A stretch of 64,000 nt of DNA from Zerene cesonia (taxonomy: Eukaryota; Arthropoda; Insecta; Lepidoptera; Pieridae), in contig NC_052122.1 of NCBI RefSeq assembly GCF_012273895.1, positions 4,526,001 through 4,590,000 of the forward strand, given 5' to 3'. Made by a program: the position numbers and the translations under genes. Shown here in pieces: positions 33,724 through 45,445 of this stretch. Within the stretch, counting starts at the first letter, position 1, and each line of letters begins with the position of its first letter. Under the pieces are notes generated by a model. The model was not told where the DNA came from, ran no database searches, and saw only the letters and a program-made list of their open reading frames with translations.

Positions 33724-36700
33724 CGATAACAATCCATTGAAGCTCAAATATGTGAGAATGGTGCGTCTCTTTTCCTATCCCTTTGGAATATGGCCTGGTG
33801 ATATGTTGGATGAAAGAATGCCCAACTTTTTTAGATACTTCTTAAAACACGGTCCGATACAGGCCATTATTGTATTTTGTGGTGAAATATATTATTTGGT
33901 CGGTCGACATAACGATATCGACTTTTTTACCATTGGAGACGTCTGCATAACTTCGTGTTTGACAGTGTTAACTTTTGTAAGTATTTGAGGGTTTTATAGT
34001 CGATTGTAGGAGATATAAATATGTGTAGTGGGATATACGTGACGTATTGCATTCATAGTCAATCTCAATCGTCAATAACACGTCAATAACACTGATCACT
34101 TAGTTATCATACATTTTTAATTTTATACCTATAATGATTTTTTATTTACAAATCTATAAAAGATTTCGACAGAATGAAAATCTTTTCATAATTATGTGGG
34201 ATTTAATGTCTTATTTTGTGAAAAAGCAGTTTTTCAAATAGCATTATATGTATAGGTGTAACATAAAAAAAATTATTTGAATTAATATTATGTAAGTGCA
34301 GAGAAACCGCTAAAGTAATATTATAGTTACCTGTATGTATGTCACGTTGGTGATCCTTAAACTAATAAATAATTGAAAAATAATATTGCTTATCTTTTCT
34401 TATATTACTTACCTTATCTTTCTAGGCTCGTCTGATTTTGCCGAATTTTAAAATATATGGTATTACTTGGAGAAAATTTTTTAAAATGTTCCATTTGAGG
34501 AATTTCAAAAATAATGGCTTTAATTTTAATAAGGTGAGAACTTTTTGAATGAATAAATATAATATTCACTATTTAAACTTAGAACATAAACTGCTCGTTT
34601 ATAACCAATAGTGGAATTCTATTAATTATTATTAATGATTGCAGATCTGCCTCAAAATGGACACTGTTTCTCACTATTTCACAGTGCTAATGATTATCTG
34701 CACGATGATAGGTATGGTACTCTTCAACGCATCACCCATTTGGGACAACGTGGTGAACGGAGCATACACCAAGAAGCGGCATGAGAACATAACACTACGT
34801 TTTTCAGTCCTGTACGAATACCCTGGCTTCAAACCAGAAGATCATTTCATAATCACTACGATTTTAAACTTTTATTTTTCCTACGCCTGCACTATATGCA
34901 TCTGTGCATTCGATTTGATGCTCGTACTTATGGTCTTTCAAATAATCGGCCATATTGAAGTATTGTGCAGGAACCTCGATGACTATCCGCTGCCTAAATA
35001 TGTTGTTAACTTTGAAATTGAAACAAATGGACTACGACTGAAGCTATCCTTTGAAAATTATAACGCATACGAGAACGATTTTATACACCATCTCCTCAAA
35101 GAGAGTATCAATCATCACAGATTTATTTTAGCGTAAGATTTTATATCTTTCTATAATGATCTTACTAATACTATAAACGAGAAAGTAACTACGTGTATCT
35201 GCCTGTCTATCTCTTTTCCACCATCAGTCGCGACCACTAAAACATTTGGATCAAATTATTTATAGAGATAGTTTGACACCCGAGAAAGGACATAATATGA
35301 TAGATTTTTGATCTCAAGAAACCCACGAGATGAGAACTATGCGGGGAAAACCTCGGGACTGTAATGTTTCCTTTTGACAACAGTCGCAAACGTAAAGCTT
35401 GGAGTTTCTAAAAATCTAACTGAGAGGAAAAATAAATTTTTATTTTACACAGGTTTGTTGCTGAAATGTCATCTGTATTTGGACCAATGATGGGTATCAA
35501 TTACCTTTACCAGCTCGTAGGATGTTGTTTGTTACTCTTGGAATGTTCGCAACTGGTAAGAATAATATTCTATTATTACGGAATTAAGAAAATTAATATA
35601 AAGAATAATCTGCGTGTTGTAGCTGTGTCCCCATGTAAGCCTTCCAAGAGACCGGGTTAATATAATTTGATCTTAATGTGTATAAAAAGATAGCAATTGA
35701 ACATGCATCAGCCAAATATTGGCATACAATTATCGAATGCACTCGCACAGCTCAGCTAAGTAAAGCACTGTGAGTTAATAATTTTCAAAAAGGCCATTAA
35801 CATAAAATAATTACAAAATAGGGCTCAGTACACACCCTTGAGGTACACTAAATCTATTAAACGTGAAGTCTGATGTGTTGGTCCATATTTCATTTTATCC
35901 CTTTTTTTGTATAGTAACACATTGTTTTGTGTTATTTAAGTATGAACTATACCAATACTTACACCAGTTATTCCATAAGCTTCGAATAATATAATAGCTT
36001 CCATAAGATAATCGATCGAAAGCTTTCCACATCAAAATATAAAGCAGTGCTCATAATCATTGAGTCAATATTTTTAAATATAATGTTGAAATGTAATTGA
36101 AATTACAGGATTCGCAGGCGCTAGCACGCTTCGGTCCATTGACACTGATATCTATGGCGCAACTTATTGAAATATCAGTTATTTTTGAAGTTGTTGGCTC
36201 CATGGTATAATTTTTTTTGTAATTTTAGACAATTATTATACCGGTAAGGTAAATAGCGATAAATTTGAGAGGTTCTGGGTTCAGGGAAAGAGTATCATTC
36301 TGGAACAGTACTTCTGTAATTTTTATTGGTAAACTACTCAAAAAAATATACTATCAGACGACAAGTAAAGGGCAATATCATACTATATGTTATATCCATT
36401 GACTTTTTGTAACCTATATGAAAATTTAATACACAATAGCACTGATAACTATGAATTAATTGCTTAAAAATATCTTTGTAGAATATTTATAATTATTATA
36501 AGTCTTTTGCTAATTGTTTACCTACATATATAACCAACTGATTGGAAATAGTACATACATTGTTTCAATAAAATTCAGCAAATGAAATGAGCGCAGGTTG
36601 TGACTGCCCCGACTAATGACAAGCATAGCACTAGAGATGATAATATCGATGAATCCCAAGTGTGTATGGCATTTAAATAAGTCCACTAACAAATTTCAAT

Positions 36701-38248
36701 AAAAAAGAATCAGTTGATTTACCTATAAATGAATAGCAAAAATTATAATGCCTTTTTTGGGTATGGAGCAAATGCATTAAGGCTCTGCTTTACTGATCGA
36801 TTTTTTGCGGAGAAGTAGGTGATCATCCATCTGTTTCCTGCCAGACGGAGACACTTTTTATTGGTCCCGACCGGGAATCGATCCCAGGTCCTGACGGTTT
36901 CTATCACTTTATTAAGGATACGTTCAAAAATAGAAGAATGCAGGTACTCGTAGGCATACCTATGTAATAAAATAATAATACTCTTTACAAATAAAAATCC
37001 AAATGGATAATCGGATTAAAGCATTTTTCAGGAAAGAGTTGAATGTATTGTTTGAAAATTTTGGTTTAAAAATCTCTATAGTATATGAACTAAAAAAAAT
37101 TACAATCAAAATATAATTTAAAGCAAATAATCAGAAGGCTGCTCACCTACTTCGTCCGAAAAGGATATCGATCAGTGAAACGTACCACGGGACACGGGAA
37201 TTCACTTTTCACCGATGAAATGTGATTCCGACTCTCTTCTTATAATTCGTTTATTCTTCTTTATCCCACAACACAAATAGACAAATACGCCATTTGTAAA
37301 TTCTAATTAATTTGCGGCATACTCTGAGTCAAGCAACTCCATTACTCACTCAAGTCACAAAACATTGTTTTTATGAAGAGTAGTCAGTATTTCCACTCTA
37401 TTATGTAGGTGACATACGCCTTTAAAATGTTTTTGACTAGAAAACTACACCTTCACCCACTACAATAAGCTAGATTTTCTTTTGTCTCCGGTCAGTGCTA
37501 GTGAAGCGTAGGCAAGTGGCTAGTTTATTGTAATTTCAGAGTGAGAAACTAATAGACAACGTTTACAACTTACCCTGGCAGTACATGAACCTGAAGAACC
37601 AACGTACAATGTTTATCTTCTTCAACAACGTTCAGAGGACCATGCACGTTACCTGCATGGGAATCACCCCCATTGGGGTGCAGAGTATGGCTGCTGTGAG
37701 TATAAAACGAAGTAAAACGATAACAAACGGATTTTGGTGTAGTTTTTCATAATTTTAACAAAGCGGAGGCTACTCCGTTTGGCTTAGGCACAGATCTAAC
37801 AAAACAAAATATTTGAAATCCGTTCAGCTGTTCTTGGTGTTTATGTTGTATAAATAACCCTTCTTTTCTATATAGATGAAATTTTTACTTATGTTTTATA
37901 AAATTCTATGCTATATCATATATCTCTTCGTTGCTTTGTGCCTAAATGTTATTAAATTCTTGAACATTGTTTTAATAGCCCTGCAAAAAAGAAAGTTTAT
38001 ACATTGATGTTGTGTTTTTTTTCACATAAGATTGAGTCATGACTGCTTAAAATACCAGCAAACGTTCACTAGAATATTTAATGTTTATCTAATATTTATT
38101 TATCAATTTATCTAATATCGCCAAATATAATCATCATTATTTAATTGCTATAACAGTAAAACATCATTTTATAGAGGGTTATTATGTGTTTCAGATTTTG
38201 AAAACGAGCTTTTCATATTTTACATTTCTTCGATCGATGGATGCTTAG
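33724..38248 (+). CDS. Odorant receptor (7tm_6 family), seven visible exons
   Basis: Insect odorant receptors are inverted seven-transmembrane ligand-gated channel subunits that work with Orco in olfactory dendrites. Exons: 33724-33976, 34426-34533, 34645-35132, 35453-35555, 36109-36204, 37540-37695, 38195-38248 (TAG at 38246-38248). All have AG/GT sites and agreeing phases, giving 418 codons. Visible hallmarks: LFSYPFGIWPG near the N-terminus, hydrophobic segments at about 43-60, 65-86, 132-150, 187-223, 283-316 and 332-349, and the family's C-terminal block (LPWQYMNLKNQRTMFIF, GITPIGVQSMAA, ILKTSFSYFTFLRSM). The length suits a full receptor. The initiator Met is uncertain: the first exon has an acceptor at 33722-33723, so a tiny upstream exon probably exists; the first in-frame ATG is 33758-33760. 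I cannot assign a subfamily. It looks intact. Confidence 0.92.
35158..35350 (+). repeat. Helitron-like repeat in receptor intron 3
   Basis: CTTACTAATACTATAAACGA start, TAGAGATAGTTTGACACCCG, AGAAAGGACATAATATGATA and GAACTATGCGGGG. This matches the reversed element at 41416-41612. Confidence 0.6.
36776..36930 (+). repeat. SINE-like repeat in receptor intron 5
   Basis: TACTGATCGATTTTTTGCGG, GTAGGTGATCATCCATCTGT and CCTGCCAGACGGAGACA, then GGGAATCGATCCCAGGTCC, resemble 15238-15444. Confidence 0.6.
37128..37215 (-). repeat. Reversed SINE-like fragment in receptor intron 5
   Basis: CAGAAGGCTGCTCACCTACT and ATCGATCAGTGAAACGTACC, with GGGACACGGGAATTCACTTT, are the reverse of the 5' half of 15238-15444. 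Together with 36776-36930 it forms a potential inverted pair. Confidence 0.55.
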
Positions 38249-38306
38249 TAAAAAATTCATTTATTTACATATAATATATTACACCCCGCTTTTCTTCTAG
38301 ACAAAC

Positions 38307-38312
38307 AATAAA
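38307..38312 (+). terminator. Polyadenylation signal of the odorant receptor
   Basis: AATAAA 59 bases after the TAG stop, a usual distance for a short insect 3' UTR. Confidence 0.6.
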
Positions 38313-38667
38313 TTTAGATATATTACAATAAATGTTGTTTATTTTATGGTAATATATAAGGTGTCAGGAAGGTAAGATCAGATTTATGTATTTTGTGTGT
38401 TACTGTAGAAGATCGTTTATTGTTTTTCACGGATTTACCAGCACATCCTAAGATTTATCGAAATAAGTTATGATTAAGAAAAAGGACGACTTTAGTTTGA
38501 TTTTGGGAACATAACAGTGAGTACTTCTAAGTAATTTATTTTATTAAAGTAATATAATTATACTTATTCTTTTATAATGCTATGTTACGTACCTGTAATG
38601 GCTAGATTACAAGTACGTACAAACTAACGAATTAACCTTCTTCATGATATGAGTGTTCATGAATGAT

Positions 38668-38950
38668 ATTTTTTTATTTATTTTTTTTTATGTCACAGTC
38701 GGCAATGGAGCTGGTGGGACGCCTGATGGTAAACGCTACCACCGCCCATGGACATTTGTAGAGGCGTAAGGTCGATAGCAGACCTTACGCCTCTACAAAT
38801 GGATTGCCGACTTTCAATTGGGAAGAGATTAAGAAAGGATTAGGATAAAGGAATAAAGGAAAGGACTGGGTAGGGGAAGGAAAAGGATATGTCATTGGTA
38901 CACGCATACTTACAGTATGCTATAACTATTAACGATAAGCGTAGCGCTAT
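38668..38950 (+). repeat. SINE-like element with 21-bp perfect internal hairpin
   Basis: T-rich head, GGAGCTGGTGGGACGCCTGA, AACGCTACCACCGCCCATGG, then arms 38753-38773 and 38781-38801 (21 bp, fully complementary, 7-base loop). A purine-rich GGAAAGG tail follows. It lies just downstream of the receptor gene. Confidence 0.7.
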
Positions 38951-40732
38951 GACATGTACTTAAAGCTTTGTTGGAGATCTCGGCCGTGGATATTATATGT
39001 GTTGCCTTTATTATAAAGACTCAAAAAAAATTTGCAAAGAAACCTCACCAGACCTTTACGACATTCACACTCAACTTGAATCTTGTTCTTTTTCCTGCTT
39101 GTTTTCTTTTTTCGCCTGCCTTTTTCATTATAATAAGGTTGATCAAGTAATAGTGGAATGACCTATATTGTTTGTCCAACTAAATATCTGACATTGTTCG
39201 TCTCATTCATTTTATATGCTAACCTCATCATGATAAAAATTATCTAAAAAAACCAGAGGAAATATGCTCACATTATGAAAAACCGATTTATTATAGACAT
39301 AAACTCGCTTTGGTTCAACGAGGATTAAAAATATTACTGAGATCCTAGACACAAAAGAAATTACAAGATTGCACAATAAAACTATACCTACCTCGTGCAT
39401 TAGGATTATTATGAGAGTGAGAGAGGGTTGTTGCGTCTCTTTACTTTTCATCGCATAGGCTTTACTGGACTCGTTTGCATGATTGTAAATTGATCTCTTT
39501 TAATACCTTCAGCTTCGAGATAGGAAACAATGGACAGGTCATCATTTAATTAAATTAAGTGCCTTTTTGGAAAGCTCTTGTAAGCCGTCCTGCTGTAAAA
39601 CCATTTTTTATTGATTTTTATAATCCATGGTGAATCTGAAATCTAGAAAATAAGTATTTTAAAAAAATAGAATGAATATGTGTTTCACGTTTTTGTTTTC
39701 AAACACGTGTTCTAGGATCTAACATTTGAAAAATTTTTCAACACTATTTATTATGATTGATTTAGTAAATCCCATAATCTGATTTTTTAGCATTTTAGAT
39801 AGGTGTGTAAGGTGTGTGTGCGTACGGATCTGTGTACCGACTGCGACAGAGTGTGTGCGTGTGTTATTTTAGCTCTAGTAGTCTCCTTAATCACAAGTTT
39901 ATCTCTTTGTTTCGGTTTTACGCTGATTGATTCGATTTCGCAACTCAATCCCAGGTAACTTTAAAAATAATCACGCTTTACCGTGAAAAATTTTCTACTC
40001 TAATGATATACGAATAGACGATACAAATTCTGATAAGCCTTTGTAAAAATTCCCGCTTATATCACACAGGATCACAAATCCTGTGCTTACTCGAACTTTT
40101 TTCTCTTTTCCGTTCTTTATTCGTTTGAAGTCACTAATATCTATGAATGTTCGAACGAGATTCATGATGAATGTTCGAACAATTCGAGACACGTTGTCAG
40201 AAATCCATAATAATACTAACGTGGGTTATTGTCATCTGATCATTAATTAGTTCATAATTTCTTCGAATGCTATTAATAAGTATAATATTGAGTATATTTC
40301 TGATTTGAGCCGATTGTAGTTGGTCACGACATAATGAAGCAACCTTAACAAAAGTTCTGTTGTTGGAATTATGTATTGATTACATATTCGTAGAATTTAA
40401 ACTACACCATTAAATTACATATTTCGTTCGTGAAAACTTAAGTACATCATTGTCCATTCAGACAATAAATTCAGTTGAAAATCGTTGGAATAATTATATC
40501 TACACGTGCCAATGTAAAGTTGTGTTTAACTCATTTTCAAAGTTGGTGCGTTCTTTCTTCTATTTTTATTTTATTCTAACATATATTACAATTTGCAATG
40601 TCGTTTTGTCATTAACTTATGTCCCTGTGTAAATAGAATATATAATTTTTTTGAGTAGCTCTCAGCTCGCGGCTACGCCCACATGGTCAAAGGTAAAGAT
40701 CCACGTGGTCAAAAGAAACCTCCACTCAATCT
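38951..40732. other. Intergenic, no gene seen
   Basis: AT-rich. Open frames at 38968-39150, 39212-39451 and 39995-40192 have no family signature, splice sites or codon bias. Confidence 0.5.
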
Positions 40733-40776
40733 ACGGCAACTATGCGGGTAAGTCCACTTACCCGCATAGATGCCGT
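40733..40776. repeat. 44-bp near-perfect palindrome
   Basis: Arms of 21 bases (ACGGCAACTATGCGGGTAAGT and its complement) differ at one position and are separated by only CC. The inner 14 pairs are perfect. It sits in otherwise unannotated intergenic DNA. Confidence 0.85.
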
Positions 40777-41415
40777 GCCATTTCCAGATTTAAGACTACC
40801 CTACGTTATTTTTCAAGACTCAAACTGTCTCTTCACCTAATTTAATCCAAGTCGTTCAGTGACAAGACAGAGAGATTGATAAACGAACTGATACACAGAC
40901 AATTATTTTTTCATTACAATATTACTAGGGATGATGTATAGATGTATAGATGGTGTACATTAATGACCATATACTTCTGATCAGCTACTGAAGAAAATAG
41001 TATATACTTAAATGATATGGTATCTATTTATAAAAATTATGCATCAATATCACTTTGATCGATATAATGCTGTCCTGTTTTACCAGGTATAAAACATTTT
41101 TACAATCCCCGTTCCCAGACGGTATTTTAATATAGCCAACCACTAGCTAGATATATGAATAATTGATTGGAAGTGTCTTTATCTCTTTATGATAATTGTT
41201 TGTCGAATTGTGTGGACTACATAATTATTAACCAATGTGAACTCTGCTTTACCACACTGCAAACAAATAAACGTTTATTGTAAATGTTTCTGTTCAGTTC
41301 TTATAGAGATAATTCTTTACTATTGTCTAACTGAATTTGTATTGTATGCAAGGACATGAGACAAAGATATATGTTTTATGCGAAAATCATAATTACATAT
41401 CTACAACTGGCCTAG

Positions 41416-41612
41416 CCTAGCTGCGCCCGCTCAGACAAAGGAACATCCGCATATTTTCCGTTCTCGTGGGTTTTTCAATATAAAAGCTATCCTATGTATT
41501 TTTAGATCCCATACTATCTTGGTACCAAATCTCATCGCAATTAGTTCAGTGGTTTAGGCGTGAAGAAATGACAGACAGAGCTACTTTTGCATTTATAATA
41601 TTAGTAGAGACT
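41416..41612 (-). repeat. Helitron-like interspersed repeat
   Basis: CTAGCTGCGCCCGCTCAGAC at one end and TTTGCATTTATAATATTAGT at the other, with AGTTCAGTGGTTTAGGCGTG inside; a reversed copy of the 35158-35350 type. Confidence 0.65.
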
Positions 41613-41732
41613 TTAGAAGATGTTTCGTTTACATTATACGTTTACCTGGGAAATAATGCAAACGTTTCCAATGCATTATATAGCCTGCTTATCTATTTAG
41701 GATACTTATCAGAAAATAAAACTTTATTTTAT

Positions 41733-41910
41733 ACTAGCGGTCCGCCCCGGCTTCGCCCGTGGTACATATATAGCTGATAGCCTTCCTATATAAATGGGCT
41801 ATCGAACACTGAAAGAATTTTTCAAATCGGACCAGTAGTTCCTGAGATTAGTGCGTTCAAACAAAAAAATAAAAACACAAACTCTTCAGTTTTTTAATAT
41901 TAAGTATAGA
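41733..41910 (+). repeat. Short interspersed repeat
   Basis: CTAGCGGTCCGCCCCGGCTT, ATAAATGGGCTATCGAACAC, GTAGTTCCTGAGATTAGTGC, ending TTTTTAATATTAAGTATAGA. Near-identical to 13125-13268. Confidence 0.65.
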
Positions 41911-44847
41911 TCAGGAAATGGGTATTGAAGTTTATAACCTTAAAATAATAATGAACGTTACAACAAAAGAAAACATATAACCACGTGGTTCTCAACATTT
42001 ATATACATCATAGTCATATAATTAAAATCTGCATTGCCACCTGAATGAAAATGCATTACAACACACCCGCACGGACCTCAATTATCGTCGTAGTCTTTAA
42101 GAGCTTTACAAATTGTTTCTAGAATGTTGAGTGAATTGCGTAACAAGGAATGATTTAAAAACGTTAAATAACGAAAATTAAAATGTCCTTCACGAATGTT
42201 TTGTTAATCGCGCTTTACCGGTTCTCCAGGCATATCCTTAAGGGCTTTTATTTATAATTCGAGCGTATAACACTTATTATTCTGTGGTACAACTTCTTCA
42301 ATATTAACACTCACTGGCAACATTATAGAGGAATTATTAAAGCAGTTTAAAACCAACAACTGACATGTAATATGAAATTATGTTTAAGTATCATAGAGAA
42401 AATATCACTAGCAAATGAAAACCGTGGAAAATGGCGGCACTACATAACATACAGTATCATGTTATCTGTGATAACATCCACAACATCAATAGATGTTTCC
42501 GAAGAAGCGGATATCACCTGTCATCATAGCTACATACTTACAGTAATATTACATCAGGCGCAGCGGTTGACTGTTAGGATTCCTTTCTTTCCCTACATTC
42601 CTCTTATATTGTTCCTTACTTATACCTAAAAGCATCAGTCGAAATCAATTCTATCAATTAACATTCTAAAACGGTTTTTAAACGTCCGCTTCGTTTAGCA
42701 AAATCTCTTTTGACTGCGACGCCGGATAAAGAAGCAAAAAGAAATCCGATTGGGCCTACATGGATTTTGTGTAAAAATAGATTAGCAAGGAGCGAAGCGA
42801 CGAGCGTGTTACCTTTAACCGCCGTACGAGCCGAGCCTGCCGCAGCAGCGACCGAGTGCCAGAATTGACTGTAGGGCTGTAGGGTTAGTCATTCAAATGG
42901 AAACAAACTATATTATAGGTATACAACGACTGGCTTGCATGTTCATTGTGTATCGTTTCATTTTAGCTATTTTAGAATAATTTGATAATTTTTTTTCATT
43001 GAATATTCAAAAGTAATTTTCTTCAACGTCACATGTGAATAATATAATATGTAAATAAAATATTTTTTTTCATGCGCTTCAGCTAATGTCTCTTCTAATA
43101 GTCTTCAGTGTCTCTTATAATAGTCACATTTTTGTGAATTTGTGATTACCGCATGTTCCATGCCAAATAGATCTCTTAATATCTAATAATTAAAATATAA
43201 TATCCACGAAAGAAACTAGTTAGATTCTTAAATATATTTTATACTATTAAACATGCATTGTATTTTTACCCGAGCAGCTATAGCTTTCGGTGCTAGTTTC
43301 CATTAAAAAACTCTCTGTCTCCATTACATATACTTTAATTTATTGCTAAAATGGTTCTCTTCGCGATATTTTTAGACTTTGTGCGCGGCGTCAAAAGCGT
43401 GTCCGTTAGTGCTACGTTTAAATTTTTTTTTCAACCGACGTTCCAATAACGACAGACTTTCTCAATTCGACTGAATTGTTTTTAAACAAAGTAGTATCCG
43501 ATAGCTCCGTGGATTTTTAAACGATTGACGCGATTATTTTTGCCATTTTTTTGATTGTTTGAATAAAACTTGGAGTGGGTAAATCCCCTCAAGTAACACG
43601 GTATTATTTGAGAAAAAAGAATCTGAAGTTCAGGTACATAGTAAATTATTCAAAAAGTTCAATCGTTACAAAATAAATTTTTCGGGAAATAAAAATTATT
43701 GTAGTGTCGTAGTAGAAAAAAAAATTGCTGAGGTGGGATATAGCAACGACTTTCTATGCCCCACCCCACGCCATCTATTAAAACAATTTACAACTATCTC
43801 AATCAACATGAAACAATTTCAATGATTACAATTTGGAATAACAATGTCAATATAATACCTACCGATGTTAAGCTAAAATTTCCTATCTATTCTATTTAGT
43901 GTTATTAAAAAGTGTGTTTAATATTAGTTTTTAAAGTTATTAAAATCTAAAACATTAAACCGTAGAGTTCGTCAAAAATATTATTATTTTTGAATTATTA
44001 CTTTAGGTAAAATTTACAACGGAATAAAAACATGTCATGCTTTCAGAATGCAAATACCAATACCCTAAAAAAAATTAGTCAATGTAAGGTACTTTTGACG
44101 CCGCACCAGAAGCCTTAAAATGTCCCGTTCTCAGCGTCTCCTCACCTCAATATCAGTAATAAGACCACAGTAAACATTCAATAAAGTAGTTTTTCAGGTG
44201 GCAGGAACGACAGTGATGTTTTCACTAAAAAGTTTTATTAAAAGCATCGACGAGACGAGGTTGTCTCTTACATGGCCTCCTCAGCGCGGTAGCGTCAAGC
44301 TTTCTTCCAACAATCAAGTCGACTTTCATGGCGGCAAAAATGGAAAACATTTTATGTATTATTAAAGCTAAAATATATTCAAACTAATGCGTTTTTGAAA
44401 GTAACTCATTTGAATAAATATAAATCGATTAAAAATTGTGTATGAAATTTAAACGCTATATTGATGGCAAATGAATATACCCACACTTATAGAAACTTAA
44501 TTTCTATTACATAATATTATCCTATGAGTATTGAATTGTTTAACCATTGATATCATAGTCACTGTTATTGCCTACTCCCAAAAATTAATATTATAATTTA
44601 ACTATCCATTAACCCTATCCATATAAGTATATAAACATTTTTAGTTGTGTAAAAGTACCTCTCAACATAGCATAATAATTTATCAAATGGTATATTTTTA
44701 AATTAATATATAAAGTGTGGTATATAACGTAAATAACATACCATTCGTTCATATTTAATTTAAATTATACGATAATCCAAAATTTAAATAAGGACTAGCT
44801 ATTAAGGGTTCCATGTAACAAATAATTATTACATCATAGGAGTGAAT
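41911..44847. other. Intergenic, no gene seen
   Basis: AT-rich with one short GC-rich island at about 42780-42870 (GGAGCGAAGCGACGAGCGTG). A 13-base GCGGCGTCAAAAG at about 43386 recurs inverted near 44094. No gene is supported. Confidence 0.45.
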
Positions 44848-44997
44848 TAAAAACTTTTTAACGGATTTTAAACGCGATTTATTCATTATATTATTAACCC
44901 GACGTTTCGAACACTTTACAGCGAGCGTGGTCACCGGGAGACCAGTCTCTAATATAACGAATAAATCGCGTTTAAAATCCGTTAATAAGTTTTTAAA
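44848..44997. mobile_element. Palindromic MITE, about 150 bp
   Basis: Terminal inverted repeats of about 45 bases (AACGGATTTTAAACGCGATTTATTC in the left arm, complement in the right; here given in words: left arm 44848-44892, right arm 44950-44996). The unique centre contains CCCGACGTTTCGAACACTTT and GAGCGTGGTCACCGGGAGAC. No coding capacity. Confidence 0.8.
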
Positions 44998-45149
44998 TGT
45001 ATAATACTCGCGTAAAATCAAACACAAGGAAATACTATCATAGGAGTGTTCTTATATTTAACCAACACCCTTTTTATTAGATGGTCAGCTTTGACCTTTA
45101 CACTAAAATCACACTATAATGAGAAGCATACAAAGACTAATCGTTACAT

Positions 45150-45445
45150 AAGTATATTTTTTATGTCATAGTTATCTACCTACCACCTACCACCATGACA
45201 TACCACCCATGAACATTAAAGAGGCCTTAAGTATCTGTAAAAGGATTGCCGACTTTAAAAGATAAGGGAAAAAGTAATTGATGAAGGAATAAAAGAAGGA
45301 GTGAGACTCCAGCTCTTCTACTAACCGTACGAAACACAGCAGCTATCCTATGCTACCATTTTAAACGATCTTTTGTAGAGTTGTGATCCTTACCCGGTGC
45401 GAACTGGCCCAATTTCTGCCAGAGCCTGTATTTAGATGCAGGTTC
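45150..45445 (+). repeat. SINE-like element
   Basis: TTTTTTATGTCATAG head, CACCCATGAACATTAAAGAG, GATTGCCGACTTTAAAAGAT, GAAACACAGCAGCTATCCTA, CCGGTGCGAACTGGCCCAAT. Same layout as 38668-38950 with a longer 3' part. Confidence 0.6.

Noticed and set aside
43379..44110. Possible transposon bounded by inverted GCGGCGTCAAAAG
   Set aside because: Only 13 bases match and the flanks do not extend the repeat or show a target duplication.
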